In this document: positions 36,026-44,873 of the stretch, in pieces | How the letters are laid out: the number at the start of each line of letters is the position of its first letter | Numbering within the stretch: position 1 is the stretch's first letter | NCBI GenBank assembly: GCA_032615215.1 | Contig: CP128433.1 | Location: 3,679,501-3,743,500 of the forward strand | Direction of reading: 5' to 3' | DNA from: Microbulbifer sp. MKSA007 | GTDB taxonomy: Bacteria > Pseudomonadota > Gammaproteobacteria > Pseudomonadales > Cellvibrionaceae | DNA length: 64,000 nucleotides | Made by a program: the position numbers and the translations under genes | The notes under the pieces: generated by a model | The model's input: only the letters and a program-made list of their open reading frames with translations | Databases searched by the model: none | Told to the model about the DNA's origin: nothing

Positions 36026-37498
36026 ATGAGCAATATTGCTGAATTGAACCCAACTCCACTGTGGGCACACTTTTCCAAGCTCTGTGAAATTCCACGCCCA
36101 TCCAAGCATGAAGACCGCGTAGTGGAGCATATCGTTAACTTCGCTAAAGCACGCGGCCTAGGCGTTCAGCTGGATGAAATCGGCAATATTGTTATCAAGA
36201 AGCCGGCCACTCCTGGTATGGAAAACCGCAAGACACTGGCTCTGCAGAGCCATGTGGATATGGTGCCGCAGAAGAATGCCGACACTGAGCACGACTTTCT
36301 CACTGACTCAATCAAACCCTACGTGGATGGAGACTGGGTAACTGCGGAAGGCACCACGCTCGGCGCAGACAATGGTATTGGTGTTGCCGCAATCCTGGCC
36401 CTGATGGAATCTACTGATATTCCCCACCCCGCCTTGGAAGCTCTGCTGACAATTGACGAAGAAGCGGGCATGACCGGCGCCAAGAATCTTAAGCCTGGCT
36501 ATTTTGAAGCTGACCTGCTCCTCAATCTGGATACTGAAGATGAAGGCGAGCTGTATATCGGCTGTGCCGGCGGTGTCGACGTCAATGTCAGCCTGCCCTA
36601 TACGCCAGAAGCGGTCCTGCCCAGTGCCGAAGCAGTAAAACTCTCTGTTCGCGGCCTCCGTGGCGGGCATTCAGGCTTGGATATCGACAAAGGCCGAGGC
36701 AATGCCAACAAGATCGCAAACCGCATTATCCACGCCGCTCTAACCCAGGTCCCTGAGCTGCGTATTGCCAGTCTGGATGGCGGTAGCCTGCGCAATGCGA
36801 TTCCCCGCGAATCCTTCACAACCCTGGTCGTGCCTTCAGTAGCGGTCGATAAAGTACAGGAAATTGTAAAAAGCGAAAGCGCTCAAATTGCCCGTGAACT
36901 GGACAATGAAGCGGCACTGGACATCACCCTGGAAGCTACCGAAACTCCAGTCAACACCCTGGACGCAGATAGCCAATTGACCCTTATTCGCGCAATCCGC
37001 TGCTGCCCCAATGGTGTTGAGCGAATGAGCACTGCTCTCGAAGGCATTGCTGAATCATCCAACAATCTGGCCCGTGTTGTAACAATGGAGGAAAACGGTG
37101 AGCATCGAGTAAAAATCCAATGTCTTGTACGCAGCCTCTCTGACAGTGCCCGCGACCAACACGGCCTCAATGTCGCCGCCACCTTCCAGCTGGCAGGTGC
37201 AGAAACAACACTGGACAACGACTACCCTGGCTGGACACCAAATCCCGATTCTCCGCTGCTGGCGATGATGAAGGATGTCTATAAAGATATGACTGGCGAG
37301 GAAGCTGAAGTAAAAGTCATTCACGCCGGCCTGGAATGCGGATTGCTGGCCAAACCCTACCCCAACTGGGATATGGTTTCCTTTGGCCCAACCATTCGCC
37401 GCGCTCACTCTCCTGAAGAGAAGGTTCATATCCAGAGTGTCGCCAATTTCTGGGATTACTTTATTAAAGTGGTCCAGGCAATTCCCACTCGCGACTAA
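36026..37498 (+). CDS. pepD: Aminoacyl-histidine dipeptidase (peptidase D, M20 family)
   Basis: A 490-aa zinc dipeptidase hydrolysing beta-Ala-His, aminoacyl-His and related dipeptides in the cytoplasm. The M20 metal/catalytic sites are visible: H in LALQSHVDMVPQ, D in TTLGADNGIGV, EE in LTIDEEAGMTGA, D in LLNLDTED and a C-terminal His in RRAHSPEEKVH. The lid region RGGHSGLDI is also present. The length matches E. coli PepD. CGAGG precedes the ATG. Confidence 0.93.
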   Translation: MSNIAELNPTPLWAHFSKLCEIPRPSKHEDRVVEHIVNFAKARGLGVQLDEIGNIVIKKPATPGMENRKTLALQSHVDMVPQKNADTEHDFLTDSIKPYVDGDWVTAEGTTLGADNGIGVAAILALMESTDIPHPALEALLTIDEEAGMTGAKNLKPGYFEADLLLNLDTEDEGELYIGCAGGVDVNVSLPYTPEAVLPSAEAVKLSVRGLRGGHSGLDIDKGRGNANKIANRIIHAALTQVPELRIASLDGGSLRNAIPRESFTTLVVPSVAVDKVQEIVKSESAQIARELDNEAALDITLEATETPVNTLDADSQLTLIRAIRCCPNGVERMSTALEGIAESSNNLARVVTMEENGEHRVKIQCLVRSLSDSARDQHGLNVAATFQLAGAETTLDNDYPGWTPNPDSPLLAMMKDVYKDMTGEEAEVKVIHAGLECGLLAKPYPNWDMVSFGPTIRRAHSPEEKVHIQSVANFWDYFIKVVQAIPTRD

Positions 37499-37506
37499 TC
37501 GCCCAA

Positions 37507-37534
37507 TCGGGCCTCGGGTTACCCCGAGGCCCGA
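37507..37534 (+). terminator. Terminator hairpin after pepD
   Basis: Perfect 12-bp stem TCGGGCCTCGGG/CCCGAGGCCCGA with a TTAC loop, 9 bases after the stop; only a weak T-rich tail. Confidence 0.75.
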
Positions 37535-37668
37535 CACCTTGCCTTTCCACGCCGCCCTCCAATTACTACATCCAACGCATCAACCACACTAAAAACTGCT
37601 TTCTAGCTATTGTTAGAGAGCCACTGGACTATTTTAATATTTCTTAACTCCACAGGTGCCCCGGGAAA

Positions 37669-38466
37669 ATGAAGGAGAGTTATTCACTTGGTGCAAAAGC
37701 CTCAGAGCAGAAACGCCTGCTGTTACAGAGGAAAATCTACGGGGATACAGAAGACATACATTTTCCTTCAAACTATCAAGTAGCAGAGTTTGGTTGTGGT
37801 GCAGGCGCCAATCTCTGGATTGCGCAAGAGGTATCCGCTGGTAGTTATATTGGCCTCGACATACAGTCTGCCCAGTTAAACAAAGCCGAGCAAACGGCCC
37901 AAATGTTGGGGCTTTGCAACACAGAATTTAAGCTCTGTAACGCAGAAAAATCAGGGTTAGCAGATTCATCGGTAGATGCAGCTTTTGTACGCTTGGTTTT
38001 GATACATCTTCCAAACCCAAAAACCATGCTGCAAGAAATGATTCGCGTTGTACGCCCCGGTGGCAGACTTATTATTCACGAGCCTTACGACGCAACCTAT
38101 TACACTGGCCCCGACAAGTTCAACCTAATGAAATGCTTCCGTGCACGTAATACGCTGGCCTACGGCAATGGGCGCGGTTCTCCTGAAATAGCCGTTAATC
38201 TTTTTCCAGTACTATCCTCCCTAAAGATCAGCGAAGTTGTAGTTTCACCCCATGTGATCAATGCCAATGGAAAAAGTGACGGGATTAGGTGTAAAAACTT
38301 ACTGGAAAATATCATTGGACTTATAGAGCCTGTATCCGCAGAGTTAATTGCACAGAGCAAAATCACCCCTGAAGAATGGAAATCTGCACAACAAGAGGCC
38401 GGTATAGTTACCGCATACACTTTCCACACACAAACGCTTTGGAAAGCTACCGCCCAAGTTATCTAG
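37669..38466 (+). CDS. Class I SAM-dependent methyltransferase
   Basis: A 265-aa methyltransferase. Motif I is VAEFGCGAGANLWIA (residues about 38-52), followed by IGLDIQSAQ, the DSSVDAAFVRLVLIHLPNP region and RVVRPGGRLIIHEPY, a UbiE/Methyltransf_11-25 profile with a C-terminal all-helical extension. The last 8 bases overlap the convergent deacetylase gene. Substrate unknown; small-molecule methylation is likely. Codon use and setting suggest accessory DNA. Confidence 0.85.
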   Translation: MKESYSLGAKASEQKRLLLQRKIYGDTEDIHFPSNYQVAEFGCGAGANLWIAQEVSAGSYIGLDIQSAQLNKAEQTAQMLGLCNTEFKLCNAEKSGLADSSVDAAFVRLVLIHLPNPKTMLQEMIRVVRPGGRLIIHEPYDATYYTGPDKFNLMKCFRARNTLAYGNGRGSPEIAVNLFPVLSSLKISEVVVSPHVINANGKSDGIRCKNLLENIIGLIEPVSAELIAQSKITPEEWKSAQQEAGIVTAYTFHTQTLWKATAQVI

Positions 38467-39358
38467 CGGTAGAGAAATTGGAGATCCAATGTTGCGCTAC
38501 CTCGTTGCGGCGACAAATCCAAATGGGTTCAAATCGCTGGATATATTTCAAGAAACGATAAACTCCAGCAGCCCTGGCAGGGTGGCCGCTGACTCGCCCA
38601 TGTAGTCCAACACTCATCAACTTAGGGCTCACGCTCCCTTCCCGCCAAAGCTGATCGAAAGCGCCTTTTAGCAATAAAAAGAAATCATCGGCAGTCGTGC
38701 ACCCACTGGGCAGCAGGTACTGAATATCGTTATTCACCAAGGTGTAGGGAATCACCACCAATGAATCTGATTTCTGTTCCCAGAATGGCAAATCATCACT
38801 GTAGGAATCTGACGTATACAGTAATCCATCAATTTCTCGTACCAATGATTTAGTATGGGAGCTTACCCGGCCTGTATACCACCCAAACGGAGGCCTAGCG
38901 GTTAACTGCTCGATTATCTTAACAGTGAGCTGAATATCGTGTTTTTCTCGACCCTTAGGAGTATCTTTATAATCAATCCACCGGTATCCATGGCCAGCAA
39001 TCTCATGTCCCGCTTCAACCAGGGCTAGCGCTAAAATCGGATTAAGCTCTAACGCCTGACCGGTAGCAAAAACTGTTAAAGGTACGTTGTAAGTATTAAA
39101 GATATCGAGAAGCCGCCAGACACCAGCGCGAGAACCATACTCATACATACTCTCTACACTGAAATCCCGCCCTCCAACCCGTGCAGGCCTGCCAGGAAGT
39201 TCATGCAGGTAAGATTCAGATTGGGTATCGCCGTTTAACTTGGTGGATTCTGACCCCTCCTCTAAATTCAAGACAAACTGAATTGCAATGCGGGCCTGAT
39301 CAGGCCAGCGGGGATGAGGCGGACGCCCAGCGTAACCCTCCAGATTTCTCTTGTGCAT
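38459..39358 (-). CDS. Polysaccharide deacetylase family protein, PuuE/allantoinase-like
   Basis: A 299-aa NodB-fold protein close to the PuuE-type cofactor-free allantoinases and related amidohydrolases: VLNLEEGSES at the first strand, SMYEYGSRAGVWRLLDIF, HEIAGHGYRW with its His pair, and GWYTGRVSSHT later. These act on C-N bonds of cyclic ureides or acetamido groups; the substrate here is unknown. ATG 39358 shares a base with the GNAT stop (TGATG), so they are translationally coupled. No zinc-binding Asp-His-His triad in full canonical spacing could be assigned with certainty. Confidence 0.8.
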   Translation of the reverse strand: MHKRNLEGYAGRPPHPRWPDQARIAIQFVLNLEEGSESTKLNGDTQSESYLHELPGRPARVGGRDFSVESMYEYGSRAGVWRLLDIFNTYNVPLTVFATGQALELNPILALALVEAGHEIAGHGYRWIDYKDTPKGREKHDIQLTVKIIEQLTARPPFGWYTGRVSSHTKSLVREIDGLLYTSDSYSDDLPFWEQKSDSLVVIPYTLVNNDIQYLLPSGCTTADDFFLLLKGAFDQLWREGSVSPKLMSVGLHGRVSGHPARAAGVYRFLKYIQRFEPIWICRRNEVAQHWISNFSTAR

Positions 39359-40230
39359 CAACCCAGCTCAAATGTCGTTACACCAAAAATTCGGTCCCGC
39401 GCAATATCTGGCATTGGCCCCAGGTACATCCTTGCGCAGCCAAAAACTTCCTCCATTCCATAGTGCTTGGCCAGCGACATAGCCGCAGGATTATTTTCCG
39501 GCACATCCAGAAAGATAGGCCCATCATCTGCAAATGAGACCAGTCGCTTCAGCAACGTATCTGCCACTTTATAGCTATTTGCAAACAGAGGACCGACTTT
39601 ACATCCATTGCGGCAACGCCTGATTACACCATAGCCACAAAGACTTCCAAATTGGACATAGCCCAAACTCAGAGCCTCTGGCTGGGAAATCCATGCTTTC
39701 AGAAATACCCGTCTACTTGCGGGAAAGCAGGTCCTGTCGTAAGCAATTATTTGATCGAAAGAAACTTCACTAAGCTGGATAACTTCATCAGGGCATTGAG
39801 TACTCACACCCTCAAAAGCAGAAAGCTCGACTCGATAACGGAGATTCCGATGGGAGAAGTTAAAACCGCCGCGGGCATAGTAATCCTGCATCGCAAATAC
39901 CCCATCCATACCGATGCTTGCATCAGGCCTCAACCGGGTTTTTAAGCGGTCCCGTCGAATATACCAAAGTCTATTACCAAACCCATGACCTCTGAATTCA
40001 GGCCTAACGATAAAGAATCCCATAAAACCGAAATCATCACCGTACGCAGTAATTGCCCCTCCTCCAATCAAGTCACCCCGAACTTCCGCCGCAATGTAAG
40101 CTTCTGGATCTGTTTTCCAGAAAATTTCTGCATCGTGCAACCCCGGATTCCAGCCTTCAAGTGCAGCCCAGTCAACCAGTAAACCCACTTCTTTACGTGT
40201 CATCTCCCGAACAGTAAATGATTCATGCAT
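39358..40230 (-). CDS. GNAT family N-acetyltransferase (two-domain)
   Basis: A 290-aa acetyltransferase. The N-terminal GNAT domain has the acetyl-CoA loop FFIVRPEFRGHGFGNRLW (R/QxxGxG/A-like). The C-terminal half resembles the Acetyltransf_18/YitH-type domain (ending with DVPENNPAAMSLAKHYGME). It lies 31 bases after the Ntn-hydrolase gene and is coupled to the deacetylase, so the three genes may process one N-acyl compound. Start ATG 40230; the ribosome-binding site is weak. Confidence 0.85.
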   Translation of the reverse strand: MHESFTVREMTRKEVGLLVDWAALEGWNPGLHDAEIFWKTDPEAYIAAEVRGDLIGGGAITAYGDDFGFMGFFIVRPEFRGHGFGNRLWYIRRDRLKTRLRPDASIGMDGVFAMQDYYARGGFNFSHRNLRYRVELSAFEGVSTQCPDEVIQLSEVSFDQIIAYDRTCFPASRRVFLKAWISQPEALSLGYVQFGSLCGYGVIRRCRNGCKVGPLFANSYKVADTLLKRLVSFADDGPIFLDVPENNPAAMSLAKHYGMEEVFGCARMYLGPMPDIARDRIFGVTTFELG

Positions 40231-40261
40231 TGACTTAGACTCTTCTCGTTATCGTATTTAT

Positions 40262-41350
40262 TCAGCTACCTGGAGCGAGGAACTTAAAGGGTTCTGAAGG
40301 ACTCAACTTAGATGCCACTTCCCCACCAGTATCCATTGGAGTATCTAATTTCATTGTCATTACTTTAGATCCCGGCTCAATAGAAACACTATCCATATCC
40401 AACCAAATTACTGATGGATTAATAACAGAGTCGAAATAGTAGCGGCTACTTTTTTGATCAATAACCGACCGCCACAATGTTGAGGCTATATTGGGTTTAT
40501 CTGGATCATCCATTCCCAGCGGCACGCTGACAGCACGAATTTGGGAGAATGCGGATGCTAATGCATCGCGATACTTTTTATATTCTGGTGATGTTTTTAA
40601 AGCATAACTCGCCCGTACAAACCTGTCCGCCGCACTAATTGTACCCGGTAGAAAGTTTTGGCCTCCAATTGAATTCCAATAGGAATTGATTGCCAGTTGC
40701 TGATCATAAGGAGGAGAATTAGTCATTACCGTAAACTGCTTACCGTGATGGATCTTTAGCACACCATCAAGATATTCAAAAATAGCGGAATCACCACTGG
40801 GGTCTGAAATTGCAATATGTGTACTTGCCGGTCTCCCATTGGGAAGGTCTGCGCCAACCACAGTGAATGGGTCACTCTTTAACCCCTTTACCGCAGCATC
40901 AACCGTTGCGTAGTTATCCAGGATGTATTGCAACCAGGCCCCAACAGAGATAGTCGGCTTATCCCTATCGGCAGCACTCCCATAATCTGCCTCAGCCAAG
41001 TATAAAAGGTTGCCTACGAGGCCCTTTTCATTGAGCCCATCAGTTGTAGCCGCATCGTAAATACTGATAACAATTGAGCCAAACTTCGATGTCCAAGTAA
41101 TAGATTTTGGGCCCAAGCCACCATTGCGCTCCATCCCCTGAGGAAAAACCCAAAATGCCATAGCTGCATCGGTATCACTCCAGTCCATGCTACGGGCAGT
41201 AATATAGGTCTTATCACCAGTTTCATAGAGTATTCGGGTACAAGCAATCGAAGACCTGGGCTCGAGTAGGCACAGCACTACAACAACAAAAACCATAACG
41301 GAGTTTATAGCTTTAGAAAAACATGAAATCCTTTTCACTTTGCCAACCAT
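40262..41350 (-). CDS. Linear amide C-N hydrolase (choloylglycine hydrolase/penicillin V acylase family)
   Basis: A 362-aa exported Ntn hydrolase. The signal peptide ends at SSIA, and the next residue is Cys in CTRILYETGDKTYITARSMDW, so cleavage exposes the catalytic N-terminal nucleophile. Downstream elements (GLNEKGLVGNLL, TNSPPYDQQL) match the family. Relatives hydrolyse bile acid conjugates, penicillin V or acyl-homoserine lactones; any of these is possible for a marine bacterium. A GTG at 41338 is an alternative start that would shorten the signal peptide by four residues. Confidence 0.85.
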   Translation of the reverse strand: MVGKVKRISCFSKAINSVMVFVVVVLCLLEPRSSIACTRILYETGDKTYITARSMDWSDTDAAMAFWVFPQGMERNGGLGPKSITWTSKFGSIVISIYDAATTDGLNEKGLVGNLLYLAEADYGSAADRDKPTISVGAWLQYILDNYATVDAAVKGLKSDPFTVVGADLPNGRPASTHIAISDPSGDSAIFEYLDGVLKIHHGKQFTVMTNSPPYDQQLAINSYWNSIGGQNFLPGTISAADRFVRASYALKTSPEYKKYRDALASAFSQIRAVSVPLGMDDPDKPNIASTLWRSVIDQKSSRYYFDSVINPSVIWLDMDSVSIEPGSKVMTMKLDTPMDTGGEVASKLSPSEPFKFLAPGS

Positions 41351-41702
41351 CCCTCGAAATCATTAATTAATATACTGATCGTTTACAGTCACTATAATCG
41401 GCTATAAACAATAGAAAGTCCGGTTTCCATCATAGATGGCCAACAATGGTGAGACTGTCTTTCATTCCAATACTTGGCAACCTTGGCGTAAAGGTCCAGA
41501 AACTGACACCGCTTTCAACATTTACAGTTCAAATATCTTGTAACTTCAGTAAACTTTTACAGCTTATCAGCTTCACGCTAAAAGCATTCATTTTGGTATA
41601 GGCCACTCAAATAAAAACTATTTGAAAAACTGTACACCTATTAACCAGAAAGAAATGCCCCCTCTTATCGAAGTAGCAATAAGGCCAATCACGGAGCCCC
41701 TA
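41351..41702. other. Intergenic region between divergent Ntn hydrolase and VOC genes
   Basis: 352 bases, AT-rich. It presumably holds the two divergent promoters; I see no gene, repeat or clear hairpin. Confidence 0.7.
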
Positions 41703-42101
41703 ATGAACTCAATTGGCAGACTGGTAATCCTAGTCAACAACTATGAAGAAGCTATTGCCTTTTATCGTGACAAATTGGGGTTTGAAGTATTTATTGACTC
41801 TCAAGCAGCACCACATCGATTTGTTCATATTCGACTTCCGGCACAAAAAGATATGGGTATATGGTTATTTCAGGCAACTTCTGAAAGCCAGCAAAAGAAA
41901 GTGGGAGCACAAACTGCAGGGCAGCCTTGTGCCGTTATTTATACAGATAATTTTGACAGAGAATATAAAAAACTTGCAAAAAATGGCGTTCACTTCAGCA
42001 AGCCACCCACTTCTGAAGGGGGTGCAGAGTTTGCCCACTTTGAAGATCTCTACGGCAACGAATTTATTTTAGTTGAACTACAAAAAGAAACCGTAGATTA
42101 A
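41703..42101 (+). CDS. VOC family protein
   Basis: A 132-aa single VOC domain from ATG 41703, preceded by CGGAG. The core reads RLVILVNNYEEAIAFYRDKLGFEVF, then RFVHIRLP, AVIYTDNF and FAHFEDLYGNEFILVEL, with His/Glu metal-ligand positions partly conserved (H in VHIRL, E in LVEL). These small proteins act as glyoxalase/dioxygenase-type enzymes or resistance proteins. The upstream 27 codons in frame (from 41622) look non-coding. Specific role unknown. Confidence 0.8.
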   Translation: MNSIGRLVILVNNYEEAIAFYRDKLGFEVFIDSQAAPHRFVHIRLPAQKDMGIWLFQATSESQQKKVGAQTAGQPCAVIYTDNFDREYKKLAKNGVHFSKPPTSEGGAEFAHFEDLYGNEFILVELQKETVD

Positions 42102-42491
42102 ATTTTAACCTGTCGCTTCTGATTCCCCCATAGAGTGCGGTGTAAGCAGCGACAGATCTTCACCTTCGCTAGTCTACCCCCTTAACCGCGATGAAATAAC
42201 TTCCGACAAGTAATTTAAGAAAAGAAGTACGAAGCGGCTTTTCCTCTCCCAATCAATAAATCTTTTTCTTTTCTATATTTACATCTCGTTTTGTATCACA
42301 TATAAATCGAGTAACATTCAGTTGACATGCACCTATATCCAATGTCCTTCGGTTAGTATAGAGCTGGCCATCGCACAAAATTTCACCACTGAGATACACC
42401 GTAGCTAGCTACTGGCTAGCGTACTTATATATGGAAATACTCACTTACTGAAACGATTTTCACACAGAAAAAACAAAGGCAGGAGCAAACC
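42102..42491. other. Intergenic region with weak hairpin
   Basis: 390 bases. CTGTCGCT (42110-42117) and AGCGACAG (42148-42155) can pair across a 30-base loop just after the VOC stop. The rest is AT-rich and shows no gene; a promoter for the 42.5 kb gene set should be here. Confidence 0.55.
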
Positions 42492-43631
42492 TTGGCAGAA
42501 GGTTATATCTCCAGAATAGAGCCAATTGGAATAACAATGAGAAGAAGCTTAATTATGCTGGTGCCCGGACTGACACGAGTCACCAGCACCGCCCAACTGT
42601 CAGAGTTCACCGAGGGAATGATCGCAGCCAGTGAGCGTATGCCTCTCACTCAGATTTCTGATCCTACCGTCCCTGCCGGCATCAACCGCCTGAGGGTCAA
42701 CGATAAGCAGGAGCTTGATCTGGTTGAAGCTTACTGGAACGACTTGGTTCCTAGCATTACCCAGCAGAGCCTGAAAGTCCGCTTAGCCCGAGGCTTCTCC
42801 CTAATCTGGTTCTGGCTGGCCAACCTCCATATTTGGAAAGGGGTGCTTAAACGAAAGTACCTGACATTTGGTCTAACCCTTTCAGCATTAGCCTTTATTG
42901 TTTGGTACATTGGTACCATCATTTTGTTTGTCGAAGCTGTTGAGCCCACCAGTGACAGCCCGTTTTATCCCGCAGTACAACAGCTCAAGCAAGGTGTTGA
43001 GTATATAGGGGGCTGGCGGATCTGGCTGATTGCTACTGCCGTTGTTGCCGTTATGCCGGTTGCCTTACTAGTAGATATTTCTGACTTTTGTAAGCGCTAT
43101 CTCACCAATGAGCCGGCGGCCAAGGGCAAGCCTGCAGTCCGCTTTGAGATTATCCGACGGGTCAGAGAACAGCTCGAAAACAGTATTAAACTTTACGACT
43201 ACGATTCCGTAACTATTGTCGGACATAGTTTTGGCAGTGTTGTTACTGTAGACCTTTTTGCCGATCTTCCGCCAATCGGTAAACCAATCCGTATCCTAAC
43301 AATGGGGTCCCTAATCGAAGTTCTGGGTAAGCAGGCTCCTTGGCTGCAGAATGAAGTAGAGCAACTGTCACAAAGAAAAGATCTAATCGAGTGGATTGAT
43401 ATCAAGTCTCACTCAGACTGGTTTGCCAGTGGTTCTGCGGTCCCAGCACGCCACCACTGTTATGAGCGAATTATCGGGTCTTACGGTACTTTTCCGGACA
43501 AATTGGCAGCTCGAGTTCACTCCCGATATTTCGATAATCAGGAGGCTGTTCGCTTACTGCTGACTTACTTTGAAAAGCAAAATGATCCCAGTATTTCGCC
43601 AACCTCGCACGAGATTTTGGAACCGGTATAA
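42492..43631 (+). CDS. Membrane-anchored alpha/beta hydrolase of unknown function
   Basis: A 379-aa protein starting at TTG 42492 with AGGAG six bases before. A lipase-like nucleophile elbow GHSFGS (residues 244-249, Ser246) lies in an alpha/beta-hydrolase fold that begins with LIMLVPGL near residue 20. Two hydrophobic membrane segments, about residues 124-148 and 175-195, interrupt the fold between the first strand and the elbow. Possible acid and His are in SHSDW and RVHSRYF. Membrane-embedded lipase or esterase is the best guess. It is followed by a lipoprotein gene and a small helical protein gene. Confidence 0.72.
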   Translation: MAEGYISRIEPIGITMRRSLIMLVPGLTRVTSTAQLSEFTEGMIAASERMPLTQISDPTVPAGINRLRVNDKQELDLVEAYWNDLVPSITQQSLKVRLARGFSLIWFWLANLHIWKGVLKRKYLTFGLTLSALAFIVWYIGTIILFVEAVEPTSDSPFYPAVQQLKQGVEYIGGWRIWLIATAVVAVMPVALLVDISDFCKRYLTNEPAAKGKPAVRFEIIRRVREQLENSIKLYDYDSVTIVGHSFGSVVTVDLFADLPPIGKPIRILTMGSLIEVLGKQAPWLQNEVEQLSQRKDLIEWIDIKSHSDWFASGSAVPARHHCYERIIGSYGTFPDKLAARVHSRYFDNQEAVRLLLTYFEKQNDPSISPTSHEILEPV

Positions 43632-43745
43632 AGGGGTACCCAGACGACCAAATCAGAAATAAATGTATCTATACCTCAGCCCCCTTCCGGCGACTGGAGA
43701 GGGCCGAGCAGGACTATTAAAATGAAAATTAAAGAGGGAGCGATC

Positions 43746-44242
43746 ATGATAAGGCAGCCAATAGCAATCTTTGCAGTTTTAGCCTTTCTTACCATTCTAG
43801 TTAGCGGATGCTCACAAATGACGCCGCGCTATGATGCCGCGCTATACTCCGATTTAACCACTGTCAATGTAGAGATAATGGAATTTTTCTCTTCAGTTTC
43901 CAGTGGAACCAACAAAGATTCTTACTCCAAAAGAGATGAGAGATACCATGCATTGATCGGCAAAGTAGATGCGCTGGCAATGCAATCGAAAACCCGCCCT
44001 GCGCCTGAAAGTAAACTACTCAAAAAGATTAACAACTATTTGGAATCCTCTGGCAGGAATATTAGCTTTGAGCGGGAACCCCCAGTGTTGCGTCATTGGA
44101 GAAAATTTCAGAGAGTTTGAACATGATGCGCACGGTAGATGAAGATAAGGGCCTAAACGCAACCGCTGTTTCTCTATTCAAAAATGAAATTGTTGTTTCC
44201 ATGGACCAAGCACTCACTTATGAGTCTTTTCTGAATCGCTGA
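43746..44242 (+). CDS. Small lipoprotein (C-terminal part frameshifted as read)
   Basis: Lipoprotein with signal peptide and lipobox LVSGC from ATG 43746 (GGGAG upstream). As read it stops at 44120 with an odd basic tail. Adding one C to the C5 run at 44079-44083 continues into EPPSVASLEKISESLN..., then DEDKGLNATAVSLF, to a stop at 44242, giving 165 aa and leaving 10 bases before the next gene, which carries its own GAGGAA. No function is recognised. The repaired protein is helical and Lys/Ser-rich, tethered to the membrane next to a lipase-like protein. Confidence 0.7.
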
Positions 44243-44252
44243 GGAAATTACT

Positions 44253-44591
44253 ATGTCTATTGACGTTAACCAACTCGTTGCAGATATCAAAGGGGCAGCT
44301 TCTGCGGTAATTAACAGTGATATTTCTGAACTCAGGGGATTTTCCGAGCGCCAGTTATCCGCAATGGCTCAGCAAACAAAAATGATTGCTAAAGCAATTG
44401 CATCTGATGAAATATCTGGCGATCTGCAAGATTACTTTCTCGACTCCCTGGAGGATATGGCCAAGAACTTCGCCAACACTTTACGTGGACTCCTGTTAGT
44501 CACCATTGAGAAAGTCTGGAATGCAGTTTTGGGAGTTCTCTGGGGAACAATTGAAGCTTGCACCGGCATTTCCTTGAAAGCTGCTATCTGA
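44253..44591 (+). CDS. Small helical protein of unknown function
   Basis: A 112-aa protein not recognised. The first 75 residues are predicted-helical and charged, and the last 35 (LRGLLLVTIEKVWNAVLGVL, then WGTIEACTG) are amphipathic to hydrophobic, so it may associate with the membrane. No signal peptide. GAGGAA precedes the ATG. Third gene of the hydrolase-lipoprotein set. A toxin/immunity or lipid-handling role would be speculation. Confidence 0.65.
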   Translation: MSIDVNQLVADIKGAASAVINSDISELRGFSERQLSAMAQQTKMIAKAIASDEISGDLQDYFLDSLEDMAKNFANTLRGLLLVTIEKVWNAVLGVLWGTIEACTGISLKAAI

Positions 44592-44873
44592 TTTCTATTT
44601 AAATTGGGCTGGGGTAACTCAGCCCTCCCCCTACACTCAATCAAGATTACTCACCAGATCACCCCCACTACCAAGGACACTATTCAGTCAGTCTGAAACA
44701 GCTCATGTTTCTGGCTCTCAGGATTTATTGAGCATTCACCAACGGGTAAAAAGAGTTTAACCCCCCTGTAAAGAATTATTCATCAAGACGCGTCAATGTA
44801 CGCGCGCAAATAACTCAAGCCGCTTACCAGGCTGGTTAACACTTGCTGAATCACTACAAACTGGGGTATCCCG

